From positions 1-28,946 of IMG/VR virus record IMGVR_UViG_3300043395_001930: 28,946 bases of DNA; one strand, written 5' to 3'. The translations under genes were made by a program, and so were the position numbers. The notes beneath the pieces are model-generated. The model was given only the letters and a program-made list of their open reading frames with translations. It made no database searches and had not been told where the DNA came from. This DNA is from a virus. Shown one piece after another: positions 8,249 through 17,451 of this stretch. Position 1 is the first letter of the stretch. Each line of letters begins with the position of its first letter.

Positions 8249-8698
8249 ATGAGCGCTGGACTCTATCCGCCCGCGACCACGCTCGCAGGGTTCGGCCCAG
8301 TTGTGGCCAACGATGCCAATCGGCGCGCGCTGCCTCCGGCTCCGCTGGTTGACAAGGCATCGCGCGAAGTGCCGCTCGAGACGACGGGACTCGTGAAGGC
8401 GCTGCACCCGGTCGATTCGCAAGTCTCGATTGGTCTTGGCTTTCGGCAAGGCACGATTGGCGGCGACCCAACAATCGGGCACTCGTTTCACCTGGTCAGT
8501 CTCGCGCAGCCGCAAGCGCAACTACAAGCGGACGTGGAGCAGCGTGCGCGAGCGGCCAACCCAATCAAGCGTCTTTTGGATGCTGGAGATATTGAGATAA
8601 TCTCGGTGCAAGCCGAACGGCTGCCAAGCGGTCTGCAAGTCGTAACCCACTATCGGAACATGCGAACCGGCATTGTCGGGCGCGTGCAGGCAACGTGA
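8249..8698 (+). CDS. Baseplate wedge protein (Mu gp46/T4 gp25-like)
   Basis: A 149-aa protein between the spike region and the gp47-like gene, the place of gp46 in Mu and of gpW/gp25 in other contractile tails. The C-terminal half has the family pattern: a helix LQADVEQRARAANPIKRLLD followed by a beta hairpin with IEIISVQAER and a basic terminal strand. In contractile machines this small protein joins the wedge to the sheath start and triggers sheath assembly. The first 70 residues are less regular and Pro/Ala-rich. The start ATG 8249 has no strong ribosome site and lies four bases after the previous stop, so translation is probably coupled. Confidence 0.65.
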   Translation: MSAGLYPPATTLAGFGPVVANDANRRALPPAPLVDKASREVPLETTGLVKALHPVDSQVSIGLGFRQGTIGGDPTIGHSFHLVSLAQPQAQLQADVEQRARAANPIKRLLDAGDIEIISVQAERLPSGLQVVTHYRNMRTGIVGRVQAT

Positions 8699-8701
8699 GC
8701 C

Positions 8702-10162
8702 ATGGTTGATATTGCAGTCAAAAGCCGCGACCAGATCGTTGAAGACTACCAACGCGCTTACAAGCTCCGAAACCCGTCGGCGGAAGTTGGCCCAGGCACG
8801 CAAGCGTATATCGATGCAGTGACTTTGGCTGACTCGCTGCTGCCGATGTATGCGAACGCGCAGCGAGTTGGCGCATCGATTGGTCTAGATGGCCAGTCGG
8901 CTGGCGATCTTGATGAGAGCGCCCGGGACGTAGGAATCGCGCGAGCGTCCGCTGTCGGTTCGGTTGGATACGTTACGCTCCGCACATCGTCTGGCGGCGC
9001 CACCATTCTTGCTGGCGATGGTCTGCGTGAACCCAACACGGGGCTCAGATTCACGTTCACCGAGACCGCGACTTACACGAATGGGTCGCAAGCGCGCATT
9101 GCTGCAGCAGACACGGGCCCAGCCACGAACCTAGACGCCGGCACTACGCTGCAGATCTCAAACCCGCGGCCAGGTTGCGCGCCGACTTGCACGATTGCCG
9201 AGCAGTCTGGTGGCGCTGGTCTCACCGGCGGAGCCGATAGCGAGGGAGACGAATCGCTACGAAGCCGCATTCGCGAACGCAGGCGCAAAGCATCTGACTA
9301 CGTCAAGGCCATCTACGATACGCCCGGCGTGCAAGTCGAAGCCGCGTTTATCTACCCGTGCGCGTATGGCCCCTCAACGCTGGGATTCACGTTCACGGTC
9401 CCAGGCACAAGCAGGATTCCCAGCGCCGCTCAACAGTCTGCTGTCTTGGCGCAACTCGAAAGTGCATCGCGCGGCACGGATGTTTTCTATTCGTTGGGGC
9501 TCTTGCCGGATCCCAAGACGATCGTTGCTCGAGTGAAGTGGTTGACGGGATCTGCGCGTTGGATTGATAACAGCCCATGGCCCGGATACTTCGCGACAAG
9601 CCCTGGCTCCGGAAGCGCAGGCATTATCGTTGACCCGGCCATCACGCCAACGGCAACAAGCTTCCGGCTCAAGACAATCAACGGAAACTACTCTTCAACC
9701 ACTAACCCCGTAGCTGGTCAGACCATCGCGATCTTTGACAAGGATCGTCGGCGCTTCTCTCGCAAGCGCATTGCGACAGTGATTGGCACCGGACCGTGGA
9801 TGATCACTTGCGACACGACATTCGGCGCAACTGATACTTCGTTCGTTCCTTACAGCGGCTTGCGAGTGTGCCCGTGGAGCGATGCGCTTGATTCTCTGGT
9901 GAGCATTCTGTTCGCGCACTTTGCCAAGCTTGGGCCCGGTGAGATGTTCGCCGATAGCTACATCGGCGGGCGCGCGTTACGGCAACCGCAAAGTCCGCTA
10001 TATTGGCCGAGCACGCTCACTCAGGATCTTGCCTCGGAACTGTTCAAAGCGTCCGGCATCGCGAACTTGAGCGTGGTCGAGGGAATCGGAGACTCTGCAT
10101 CTGTAACCGGCCTTGCGCCGGCTTTGCCGACAATCGGCGACTTCGCTGTGTTCGCTCTGTGA
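8702..10162 (+). CDS. Baseplate J-like wedge protein (Mu gp47, P2 gpJ-like)
   Basis: 486 aa. Typical baseplate_J features: N-terminal helix DQIVEDYQRAYKLRNP, then an ADSLLPMYANAQ helix, a beta region with GDGLREPNTGLRFTF, a Gly-rich GGAGLTGGADSEGDESLRSR motif at about residues 170-190 (the conserved GG-DxE-D-LR-R signature), and ASDYVKAIYDTPGVQ. The family builds the wedge arms that connect hub and fibres. The C-terminal region carries an extra beta-rich insert (about residues 290-400). Followed eight bases later by the next gene with a GAGGAAA ribosome site. Confidence 0.85.
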   Translation: MVDIAVKSRDQIVEDYQRAYKLRNPSAEVGPGTQAYIDAVTLADSLLPMYANAQRVGASIGLDGQSAGDLDESARDVGIARASAVGSVGYVTLRTSSGGATILAGDGLREPNTGLRFTFTETATYTNGSQARIAAADTGPATNLDAGTTLQISNPRPGCAPTCTIAEQSGGAGLTGGADSEGDESLRSRIRERRRKASDYVKAIYDTPGVQVEAAFIYPCAYGPSTLGFTFTVPGTSRIPSAAQQSAVLAQLESASRGTDVFYSLGLLPDPKTIVARVKWLTGSARWIDNSPWPGYFATSPGSGSAGIIVDPAITPTATSFRLKTINGNYSSTTNPVAGQTIAIFDKDRRRFSRKRIATVIGTGPWMITCDTTFGATDTSFVPYSGLRVCPWSDALDSLVSILFAHFAKLGPGEMFADSYIGGRALRQPQSPLYWPSTLTQDLASELFKASGIANLSVVEGIGDSASVTGLAPALPTIGDFAVFAL

Positions 10163-10169
10163 GGAAACC

Positions 10170-10661
10170 ATGAGCCCTGAATATTTCGTGTTTGATGGTG
10201 ACTCCGGCGCGGGCGTTCTGCCCTATCGGCCTTCGTTGGATGATGTTGGCGGCGCAGCGAAAGAGGATGACCAGGCGTTTCCGCCGGATCCTGTGACGAT
10301 GCCGACCGCGGCAGACTGGAACCAGATCGCTCGGCTGGTTACGGCATACGGAGCTGTGTGCCCACTGTTCGCTGCGCGCATCGATGTCGGCGCTGGCACT
10401 CGAGCCTTCGAGCATATTGCGACGGTTGCCCCGGACAAGATCGATGACGTTTCGCTGACGCTCACGGCAACCGGCACAGGCGTCACGACGATTGAGTGGG
10501 CATCCGGAACGATGCCCGATCATTACATCGCGACAGTCACGCCTGTTACATCGAGCGCAGTGCACGCGACAGTAACCTTCGGCGTGAACTCGCTTGTGGT
10601 GCGCACGTTCGATGCAGCCGGCGCTGCTGTTGATTGTGACTTCTGCGTGGAAGTTCGCTAA
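10170..10661 (+). CDS. Unknown baseplate-region protein
   Basis: 163 aa from ATG 10170, chosen because GAGGAAA lies four bases upstream; the frame is open further upstream but inside the preceding gene. The N-terminal third contains FPPDPVTMPTAADWNQI and looks like a conserved phage structural segment; the C-terminal two thirds are Thr/Val-rich beta strands, compatible with a small jelly-roll or Ig-like fold. It lies between gp47-like and gp48-like wedge genes, so it is probably a baseplate or fibre-attachment part. I do not recognise a named family. It overlaps the next gene by one base (TAATG). Confidence 0.6.
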   Translation: MSPEYFVFDGDSGAGVLPYRPSLDDVGGAAKEDDQAFPPDPVTMPTAADWNQIARLVTAYGAVCPLFAARIDVGAGTRAFEHIATVAPDKIDDVSLTLTATGTGVTTIEWASGTMPDHYIATVTPVTSSAVHATVTFGVNSLVVRTFDAAGAAVDCDFCVEVR

Positions 10662-11626
10662 TGCCCAAGTTCTCAGCGTTCTCAAAGTTCGGACATCTAG
10701 CGTTCTCCGGACGCGAGCCGCTTGCCAAGCGCATCTATGACGCGCAGCGCGCAGCTCTTGGCGGCGAGGAGAACTTGCCGGATGCGTTCGACGCATCACA
10801 CATGGCTGGCACTCTGTACGCCCGCGCGATGTCTCTTGCAACGGCGCAGCTGACTTTCGAACGCGCTATCAATAATCGTAGGCCGGGGCATTCGACGGAG
10901 GCGATAGAGGCGCACGAGAAAGACTGGGGCACGGTACCATCGCCACTTGCAACGCTAGACGAGCGCCGCGCTGCTTTGCGCGCTGCTGAGCTTGCGATGG
11001 GCCCAGCCACCGAGAGCACCATCCGCGAAGCACTCAGCACGCTGCTTGGAGCAGACTTCGTTGACATCGTAATGATTACGGATGGCGTTGCTCCGTCGGC
11101 GGTGCTCGTGGACCCTGACGAGGTCTGGGACGCTGCGGATGGGCCAGGCACATGGCTGCCGCCAGACACCGTGCAGAAGTGGCACCGTCTGGACGGTGAT
11201 GTTTATGCCGGAGTCCAGACCGTGAGCACGACTCATATGGCCAGTTCCACTGAGCCATTCGCCGTTGGCGAGCAGTTGGTGGTACATCCGGGCGTTCTTG
11301 GGAGACAAGAGCGCATCGTCGTTTCTGCCGTGAATGGCTCAAGCATCACGGCGACATTCAGACGTCCACACGAAGCTGGCGCGCCAATTACGAGCACACC
11401 GTGGCCTTTGGCGTTCTCGTACAATCGTGTGATCTTGGTTGTGGTTTCGCAGTCGGCGGCTCGCAGTTATCAGTCTCGCGCAAACATAGATGACCTGATG
11501 GATCGTATGCTGAGTGAGTCTGACCACTGGAACATCGTGGAAGAGTCTGGGCCGGGCACATTGGGTCCGTTCCGCGTGAGTGATGGCCGTATCGGCTGCA
11601 CGCCTATCGTTTCGATCAGCATCTAA
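10661..11626 (+). CDS. Baseplate wedge protein (tail protein I/Mu gp48-like) with inserted beta domain
   Basis: 321 aa. The N-terminal half has the helical features of gp48/DUF2313-type proteins: LAKRIYDAQRAALGG, HEKDWGTVPS, LDERRAALRAAELAMGPAT, then STLLGADFVDIVMI. The C-terminus (LMDRMLSESDHWNIVEESG, then GPFRVSDGRIGCTPI) matches the end of such proteins. Between them, about residues 150-255, is a beta-rich stretch that makes it longer than the roughly 200 aa usual for gp48. In Mu-type tails this protein follows gp47 and attaches the fibres. The order here, with fibre genes next, fits. Start overlaps the previous stop by one base. Confidence 0.65.
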   Translation: MPKFSAFSKFGHLAFSGREPLAKRIYDAQRAALGGEENLPDAFDASHMAGTLYARAMSLATAQLTFERAINNRRPGHSTEAIEAHEKDWGTVPSPLATLDERRAALRAAELAMGPATESTIREALSTLLGADFVDIVMITDGVAPSAVLVDPDEVWDAADGPGTWLPPDTVQKWHRLDGDVYAGVQTVSTTHMASSTEPFAVGEQLVVHPGVLGRQERIVVSAVNGSSITATFRRPHEAGAPITSTPWPLAFSYNRVILVVVSQSAARSYQSRANIDDLMDRMLSESDHWNIVEESGPGTLGPFRVSDGRIGCTPIVSISI

Positions 11627-11634
11627 AGGAACCC

Positions 11635-12438
11635 ATGGCGCACAACACTAGAATCAGGGCCGATGTTGCGGCCTGGGGTGTCGGTACGGTTGTCACACCG
11701 GATGAATTCGACACGCTGGATCGAGGTCAATATACGGCCATCAATGGCGATGACGGTGGAGTGTGGAGCCCCGTCGCGTATATCGGAATCGGTGGGCAAG
11801 GCGTGCGCCTATCCGGGGCGAATCACCAGATTACTGGCACGGCCACCGTAATGAGCGGCGGCTATGTGACCGTTGCAAGCGGCGGGCATTTGGACCTGTC
11901 TAGCGGCGCAGCGATGGCAATATCGGCTGGCGCCAACATCGGAATGAGCGGGACGCTAAATGTCTCTCCGACTGGCACGCAGACCGTTGATGGCATTCTG
12001 AATCCGCGGTCCGGTTCGACGTTGAAGCTTGAGGGCTCAGCGACGCTTGAAGCAACGGGCTCAATCGAGCTCAAGGTCAATTCTACGTTCACGGCTAAGA
12101 CGCCAATTGTTCTAACCAATGGCGGTCGCCTTCGGCTGCGCGTTGGCACCGGAACTGACTCGAACAATATCTATTCGCCTACCGGTTACGATGTCATCGT
12201 GATTCCGAGCCTCACGGCGGTTCGAACGTATGCGCTTGACGCAACCGGCTGCGCGTCTGGAGACACAATCACATTCAGCGTCGCGCGCGCCGTGAGCGCA
12301 AGCTACTATGTGCAGTTTACGGGCTCCGGCGACGCGTCTGGCCTAGCTGTTGGCAACGCGTCGAGCATGCCGAGCCAAATCACATTCATCCTGGACGGCG
12401 CTAATTGGTACGTCCTTCACTCATCGGACAAGAACTGA
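11635..12438 (+). CDS. Beta-helical tail fibre-like protein
   Basis: 267 aa with AAAGGA ahead of ATG 11635. Residues 1-55 form a compact attachment-like domain (DEFDTLDRGQYTAINGDDGG). Residues 56-155 are short repeats rich in Gly, Ser, Thr, Ala with strands such as VTVASGGHLDLSSGAAM, a pattern that fits a beta-helix or beta-prism shaft. The last 110 residues form a beta domain (YDVIVIPSLTAVRTYALD) seen at the ends of phage fibre proteins. Likely a fibre or fibre-base protein exposed at the baseplate. The next gene starts within its stop (TGATG). Exact family not identified. Confidence 0.6.
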   Translation: MAHNTRIRADVAAWGVGTVVTPDEFDTLDRGQYTAINGDDGGVWSPVAYIGIGGQGVRLSGANHQITGTATVMSGGYVTVASGGHLDLSSGAAMAISAGANIGMSGTLNVSPTGTQTVDGILNPRSGSTLKLEGSATLEATGSIELKVNSTFTAKTPIVLTNGGRLRLRVGTGTDSNNIYSPTGYDVIVIPSLTAVRTYALDATGCASGDTITFSVARAVSASYYVQFTGSGDASGLAVGNASSMPSQITFILDGANWYVLHSSDKN

Positions 12439-13181
12439 TGACCACTCCCTATGTGAAGGTTCGGGCGTCCGTTAACTCTGGCGCTGTTACCAGCGGAGGA
12501 ATCACCGTCGTGGATGGTGATTCCGTCGCGCTGTCTCTGCAGAGCACAGCTGGAATCGCGTCTTGCCTATGGGAGATTTACGCGTACCCGTCTGGGTATT
12601 CGACTCCGTCTGGCTGGACTGAAGATGTTCCAGGGAATCGCTTTTACTATCTGGGACTCACTCCTCCCGCGCTTGATATGACCGGCGCCCCGTGGGGCAA
12701 GTACCTCATCCGAGCCACGGGCAACGACGGAGTGCGCGGCGGCTCGGTTGTCGTGGCTCCAACGGACGGGACCACGATGCGCGACGAGAGCACCGCGCTT
12801 TCGATTCGCAGCGCATCCGGTCTGCGTGACTTGGCAACAATCGAGGGCACACAGTTCAGCGCGTCGCGTTCTTGGGTCGGTGACTTTCAAACGAATCTTC
12901 GCACGCTGGACGCTGGAGCCCTTCGTGGCTCGTACGTTGGCAGCATCGTTAAAGGCTCACTCGGTGCTGGCCTCACATTCACAGAGGACGTTACTGTGAC
13001 TGGAGTTGCAGCAACCGACAGCATCACAGTCAACGCGCAAGACGCCCTGCCAGCTGGTATCGTTGTGTATGGCTTTAGGCAAAGCGCTAATACTGTGCGC
13101 ATCGTTTGGCAGAACTGCACCGCGGGCTCTGTTTCTGTTGGAACCCATACATACGTGGTTGCGGCTCGGAGAACAGTCTAA
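12438..13181 (+). CDS. Ig-like tail/adhesin protein
   Basis: 247 aa starting at ATG 12438, which overlaps the previous TGA; an in-frame GTG at 12405 lies inside the upstream gene and is not needed. Residues 10-110 look like an Ig-type beta sandwich (VDGDSVALSLQSTAG, then CLWEIYAYP, YLIRATGNDG). The C-terminal 60 residues (VTVTGVAATDSITVNAQDAL, VRIVWQNCTAGS) match a small beta domain common at the ends of phage tail proteins. Probably an accessory fibre or decorator; Ig folds in phages typically bind carbohydrates weakly. It ends TAATG with the giant fibre gene, implying matched synthesis. Confidence 0.6.
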   Translation: MTTPYVKVRASVNSGAVTSGGITVVDGDSVALSLQSTAGIASCLWEIYAYPSGYSTPSGWTEDVPGNRFYYLGLTPPALDMTGAPWGKYLIRATGNDGVRGGSVVVAPTDGTTMRDESTALSIRSASGLRDLATIEGTQFSASRSWVGDFQTNLRTLDAGALRGSYVGSIVKGSLGAGLTFTEDVTVTGVAATDSITVNAQDALPAGIVVYGFRQSANTVRIVWQNCTAGSVSVGTHTYVVAARRTV

Positions 13182-16100
13182 TGGATCAGACACTGGTTGC
13201 CAGCTTCAATGCGTTCAAGCTCGCCCCGCGCAACGATGCCGAAGTCCCGACTCCGGCATCCGGTGAAACAATCTATTATTCGATCGAGCAGAGCGCACTT
13301 GTCTCGAAGGACTCCGCTGGAGTCGTTAGTGTGATCGGTTCTGGAGCAACGCCAGCGCCCGACCCGGTGACGTTCGATGAAGTGCATGCGGCTCTTTCTG
13401 AAGCGAACGCCGGCATCAGCGTCAACAGCCAACGCATCACGGATCTTGTGCCTGGCACCGATCCATCTGATGCGGTCGCCGTAAGCCAGCTTGATTCGAA
13501 ACTGAACACGGATGGCGGAACGCTGTCCGGTTCGATCTCGATGTCTGGCAACAAGATCACAGCACTCGGATCTGCCGAGAGCAATGGTGACGCGGTCAAC
13601 TATGGCCAGCTGCTGACGCGAACGAAGCTGAATGACGTCATCACGACGATCCTTTTTGGCGATGGATCTGACGGCGATCTGACGATCGCAGACTCCGGAT
13701 CTGCCGTTACGCTGACCAAGGACTCGTACTATGACGAAGTCACGATCTCTGGCACCGGATACATCGCGACGGCCGGATACAAGCTCTATATCCGCAAGCT
13801 GACGCTCACCAATGCAGGAGCCGGTGCCATCCGCTATGATGGCAACGCTGGCGGCAACGCGTCCGGAGCCACTGGCGGCAGCGCTGGGGCAGCCATCACC
13901 GGCGTGAGCGTTGGCAGCACTGGCGCCGGGACGGCTGGGTCTACGGCCACGACTGGCACCGGGACGGCCGGCGCTGGCGTCTCTGCGCTCTCTCTGGGCT
14001 CCGGGGGGACTCCCGGAGGGGCAGGAGGAGGCGGAGGCACTGGAGCGGCCGGAGCGGCTGCCGGAGGCGGGTCCAACAGCGCGGCCATCACAACGGTATG
14101 GCTGGGCCACCAACTCCACGATCATCATCTCCGCGGGACGACGCTTGTTGGCGGTGGCGTTGGCGGCCGTGGTGGCTCTGCGGGGTCTGGAGACGGATCT
14201 TCTGCAGTCGGCGGAGGCGGAGGCGGAGGCGGTGGCGGTGGGCCGTACCTGTGGCTCTCCGTCCGCGAGCTCGTGACCGGCCAAAGCACGGCTGCCGGAG
14301 CCATCCGCGCGCTCGGTGGCAATGGTGGCAACGGTGGCAACGGAGCGAGCGGCAACACTGGCGGCGGTGGCGGAGGCGGTGGTGGAGCAGGCGGACGCGT
14401 AGATTTCCGCTACCAGATCCATTCTGGCACCGATGCAACCGCGCTGTTTTATGCAGACGGCGGCAATGGCGGCACTGGTGGCAATGGATCTGGCACTGGC
14501 ACGACTGGCGGCAACGGAGTCGGCGGAACCGCTGGACGCGTCAGCATCTGCAACGTCACGACTGGCGTTGTAGAATACCACGCGCAGACTGTTGCGCCGA
14601 GCGGAGTAACTGGCGGGCAGACGCGCGTTGACCTCGCTGCCGACGCGTCCACGGGCGGATACACGATCATGGCTCCCGAGTTCAACTCGAGCGCCACGCG
14701 CGAGCGCGCAGCGAACTTCGCTGCATCCGTTACCGATGCCAAGGTCGCTCTTGCGGCTGCCACTGGCAATCTATGGGGCAGCACAACCGAGGTTGATACG
14801 ACCAACGTTGACGGCATCATCGTACTGACTCGATCGAATGCGTACTACGCCGGTCTGCCGGCTGCGGTGCGCACGCTTGCTGATGGCCTAGCGTCGAGCA
14901 CGCTCGAAGCTTTCGCGCTCTATCAGCAAGACGCGACCGCGCTCTATGTCATCGGCAACTCGCTCACTGGCTGTCAACATGGCCTGTATGAGGTGCTCGA
15001 TCGCCTCGGCTTTCGTTGGTATATCCCGGGCTCCGAGTGGACGATCACGCCGTCTGTTGTTTCGCACCGGCTGACGGTCAGCGAGATTGTAGAGCCCAAG
15101 TTCCGGCGCATGTTCAGCTGGGATACGTGGCCGAGCAATCTAGGATCCTATCCCGTTGAGAATCCGACCGCGCCCAAGACGGCCCAGGACTATTGGATCC
15201 GCAGAAACAAGTACACGACTGAATTCCACACGGCTGGGCACTCTTGGCAAAACTTCCTGGCGAACATGGTTTCGGCGCCAGGAACGCCGATGACTACGGA
15301 CCCGGTATTCTGGGCCGAAGTCGATGGCGTCCGAGTCTCGCCCACGAACCCGGCGAACACTAACAACAAGTTCCACTCGACCAACTATGGCAAGGTAAAC
15401 GGAGTCGAGAGCACGACGGATTACTCATCCTTCTCCGGCACGGTTCGACTCTTCGTGCTCGACAGGCTCTCGACACTGCAAGCGGTAGTGAACAGCGACC
15501 CAGACCAGTACACAGCTAGCGGCGTTTCGGTTATGCCGTCTGACGGGTATCTGGGCGAGGATGCGATCTGCGGATGCGCGAAGTGCGTGAACCTGCTGCG
15601 CAACGGTCCGTGGCAGCAGGTGAATGCTGATTCGACGGTGAGCGATCGAGTCTTCACGCTCGGTTGCGAAGTGGCAAAGCGCATGCTTGGCGCGCCAGAC
15701 ATGACTCGAGTTGCTGAGTACGCCCAGGCATCAACGTACCTCGCATCCGGCAAGACGCTGCCGAATGCAACGGACCTGCAGGATAGGTACGTGCTCTGCG
15801 CCGCGGTTCACAAGTACACTCTGCCTCCGAATAACGTGGTCATTCTGCCCAGCAACTTCGTCATCACGCTGAATGCATGGGACACCGGCACAAGCAACCT
15901 AACGAAGAAAACAGACCTCGAAACCATCGCTGCGTGGGTCAATCACAAGTTCGCGACGAGCGGAGAATACATCCTAGTTGATAAGAACTTCACGACGGTC
16001 ACTGGCACCGGCGACATGTGCGAACCAACGCACTCGCCACATGTCTCGCACTATCGCAGGAAGACCGCGCTGGATAACGGATTCGAAGGCTGCGCACTTA

Positions 16101-17443
16101 CGTCCTCAAACTCGGGCCCTTGCGCTGGCTGGTTCAACTGGCTCATGGGGCGTCAGGGTTGGTACGCAAACACGAATGCAACCACGCTACTCGATGCCGC
16201 GTTCACGGATCTGTTTGGGGCAGCCGCGAGCACCGTGCGTACGATGTTCGAGGAGTTTTGGGAGACACACAACCGCTGGGAAACAACCGACTGGCAACTG
16301 ACCAAACGCAACATCGGGCGCGCCTACCAGTTGCTTGCAACCGCTCGCGGTCAAGTGGTTGGGCAGACGGCCATCGAGACTCGGCTCAGCCGGCTTCGCT
16401 GGTACGTGCATTTTCTGCGGCTTGTTTATGAGTATGATCTTCAGGCGTTTGAGGCCCCGGATAGCCAAGCGCATCTTGATGCCGCGAATGCTGTTATTCG
16501 CTGGGCATGGTGCTGCCATCCGTATGGTCTCATCGATGCGTATGGCATCCAGCGCTATCGCATCACCAATGAGACCGAAACAATCAGCGCCGCGCTCAAC
16601 TCGAATTGGTCAACAAGCAAGAGCATCGGTCAATCGCCCTGGAATGGCTGCACGGCAGCGGCTGCTGCTACCAGAGCAACTGAGCTCGAAGGCGGCGAGG
16701 CTGCCTATATAGCCGAGGCACTGGCAGACATCGCGCATACCCGCACCACACTCGTGCAGCCGATTGCTTCGAACGCCGGCACCGACTACGTCACGGGGAC
16801 CACGTTCACCAATGCAAGCCCAGCGTCAACGTTCTTCCTGGCGCCAGGCGGGGAAGCCGTGACATGCAACGTTGGTGTCCAGACCACGACCCTCAGTGAT
16901 ACGTCAACCGCGCGCGTGGTTCTGCGAGACGCTTCGGGGAACTCGTCAAGCTTTGATGTTGCGTTCCCTGGCGGAGCTCAGGCCGGGCAATGGTACGAGA
17001 CCGAGCTCAACTTTGGCACGTTGAGCGCTGGTCAATACTCGGTCCAGATCACAACGATGAGCGCAGCTCATTACCTGCGGGCGTCGTTCAAGCGCAAGAT
17101 TCCAAACGCCACATGGGGACGCGTCCGGCAGAATCTAAACGGAATCACCCAGTATTTTTGGGTACCGTCCGGCACGACTTCGTTCATCGTTGAAGGTCGC
17201 TTCTTTGGCAACACGGCGCCCACTATCAAGTGCGAAAACACGGTAGTGACTCCGACCCAGCGCTATAACGAATACCTCGTTACTGTTGGCGCCGGTCAAG
17301 ACGGCAAGGTCTGGAACATCACGAACACGAAGTGGCAGGGCGCTTCAACCGCATCGGGGCGCCTTGGCGCCTTCCTGCGATTGCGCGGTGTGCCCAATCT
17401 GTTTTCACCAAGCGCTGACCAAGTCCTCTCAATCGCACCGTAA
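13181..17443 (+). CDS. Giant tail fibre with polyglycine region and DUF4838-type glycosidase region
   Basis: 1420 aa from ATG 13181 (TAATG overlap). Order: a tail-fibre N-terminus (residues 1-150) with repeats such as ITALGSAESNGDAVNYGQL; a beta domain (150-220); a Gly-rich region (220-455) with an 11-Gly run and GGNGGNGGN repeats; an alpha-glucuronidase/DUF4838-like region (about 500-1185); and a C-terminal beta-sandwich, probably carbohydrate-binding (1190-1420). The enzyme part shows LYVIGNSLTGCQHGLYEVLD and LGFRWYIPG at 588-618, which match the N-domain of such enzymes, MPSDGYLG with CGCAKC at 783-802, and a helical tail LLDAAFTDLFGAAASTVRTM. Phage fibres with enzymes usually degrade capsule or exopolysaccharide. 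Catalytic residues could not be assigned, so activity is an inference. Confidence 0.75.
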   Translation: MDQTLVASFNAFKLAPRNDAEVPTPASGETIYYSIEQSALVSKDSAGVVSVIGSGATPAPDPVTFDEVHAALSEANAGISVNSQRITDLVPGTDPSDAVAVSQLDSKLNTDGGTLSGSISMSGNKITALGSAESNGDAVNYGQLLTRTKLNDVITTILFGDGSDGDLTIADSGSAVTLTKDSYYDEVTISGTGYIATAGYKLYIRKLTLTNAGAGAIRYDGNAGGNASGATGGSAGAAITGVSVGSTGAGTAGSTATTGTGTAGAGVSALSLGSGGTPGGAGGGGGTGAAGAAAGGGSNSAAITTVWLGHQLHDHHLRGTTLVGGGVGGRGGSAGSGDGSSAVGGGGGGGGGGGPYLWLSVRELVTGQSTAAGAIRALGGNGGNGGNGASGNTGGGGGGGGGAGGRVDFRYQIHSGTDATALFYADGGNGGTGGNGSGTGTTGGNGVGGTAGRVSICNVTTGVVEYHAQTVAPSGVTGGQTRVDLAADASTGGYTIMAPEFNSSATRERAANFAASVTDAKVALAAATGNLWGSTTEVDTTNVDGIIVLTRSNAYYAGLPAAVRTLADGLASSTLEAFALYQQDATALYVIGNSLTGCQHGLYEVLDRLGFRWYIPGSEWTITPSVVSHRLTVSEIVEPKFRRMFSWDTWPSNLGSYPVENPTAPKTAQDYWIRRNKYTTEFHTAGHSWQNFLANMVSAPGTPMTTDPVFWAEVDGVRVSPTNPANTNNKFHSTNYGKVNGVESTTDYSSFSGTVRLFVLDRLSTLQAVVNSDPDQYTASGVSVMPSDGYLGEDAICGCAKCVNLLRNGPWQQVNADSTVSDRVFTLGCEVAKRMLGAPDMTRVAEYAQASTYLASGKTLPNATDLQDRYVLCAAVHKYTLPPNNVVILPSNFVITLNAWDTGTSNLTKKTDLETIAAWVNHKFATSGEYILVDKNFTTVTGTGDMCEPTHSPHVSHYRRKTALDNGFEGCALTSSNSGPCAGWFNWLMGRQGWYANTNATTLLDAAFTDLFGAAASTVRTMFEEFWETHNRWETTDWQLTKRNIGRAYQLLATARGQVVGQTAIETRLSRLRWYVHFLRLVYEYDLQAFEAPDSQAHLDAANAVIRWAWCCHPYGLIDAYGIQRYRITNETETISAALNSNWSTSKSIGQSPWNGCTAAAAATRATELEGGEAAYIAEALADIAHTRTTLVQPIASNAGTDYVTGTTFTNASPASTFFLAPGGEAVTCNVGVQTTTLSDTSTARVVLRDASGNSSSFDVAFPGGAQAGQWYETELNFGTLSAGQYSVQITTMSAAHYLRASFKRKIPNATWGRVRQNLNGITQYFWVPSGTTSFIVEGRFFGNTAPTIKCENTVVTPTQRYNEYLVTVGAGQDGKVWNITNTKWQGASTASGRLGAFLRLRGVPNLFSPSADQVLSIAP

Positions 17444-17451
17444 GGAAAACC

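Noticed and set aside
13178-14581. A 467-aa open frame on the minus strand opposite the tail fibre gene
   Set aside because: It is the mirror of the Gly-rich fibre coding region; its Arg/Ser/Ala-rich sequence has no domain and no ribosome site.
14098-14631. An Arg/Trp-rich plus-strand frame inside the fibre gene
   Set aside because: It comes from reading GGTGGC repeats in another frame; composition is not protein-like.
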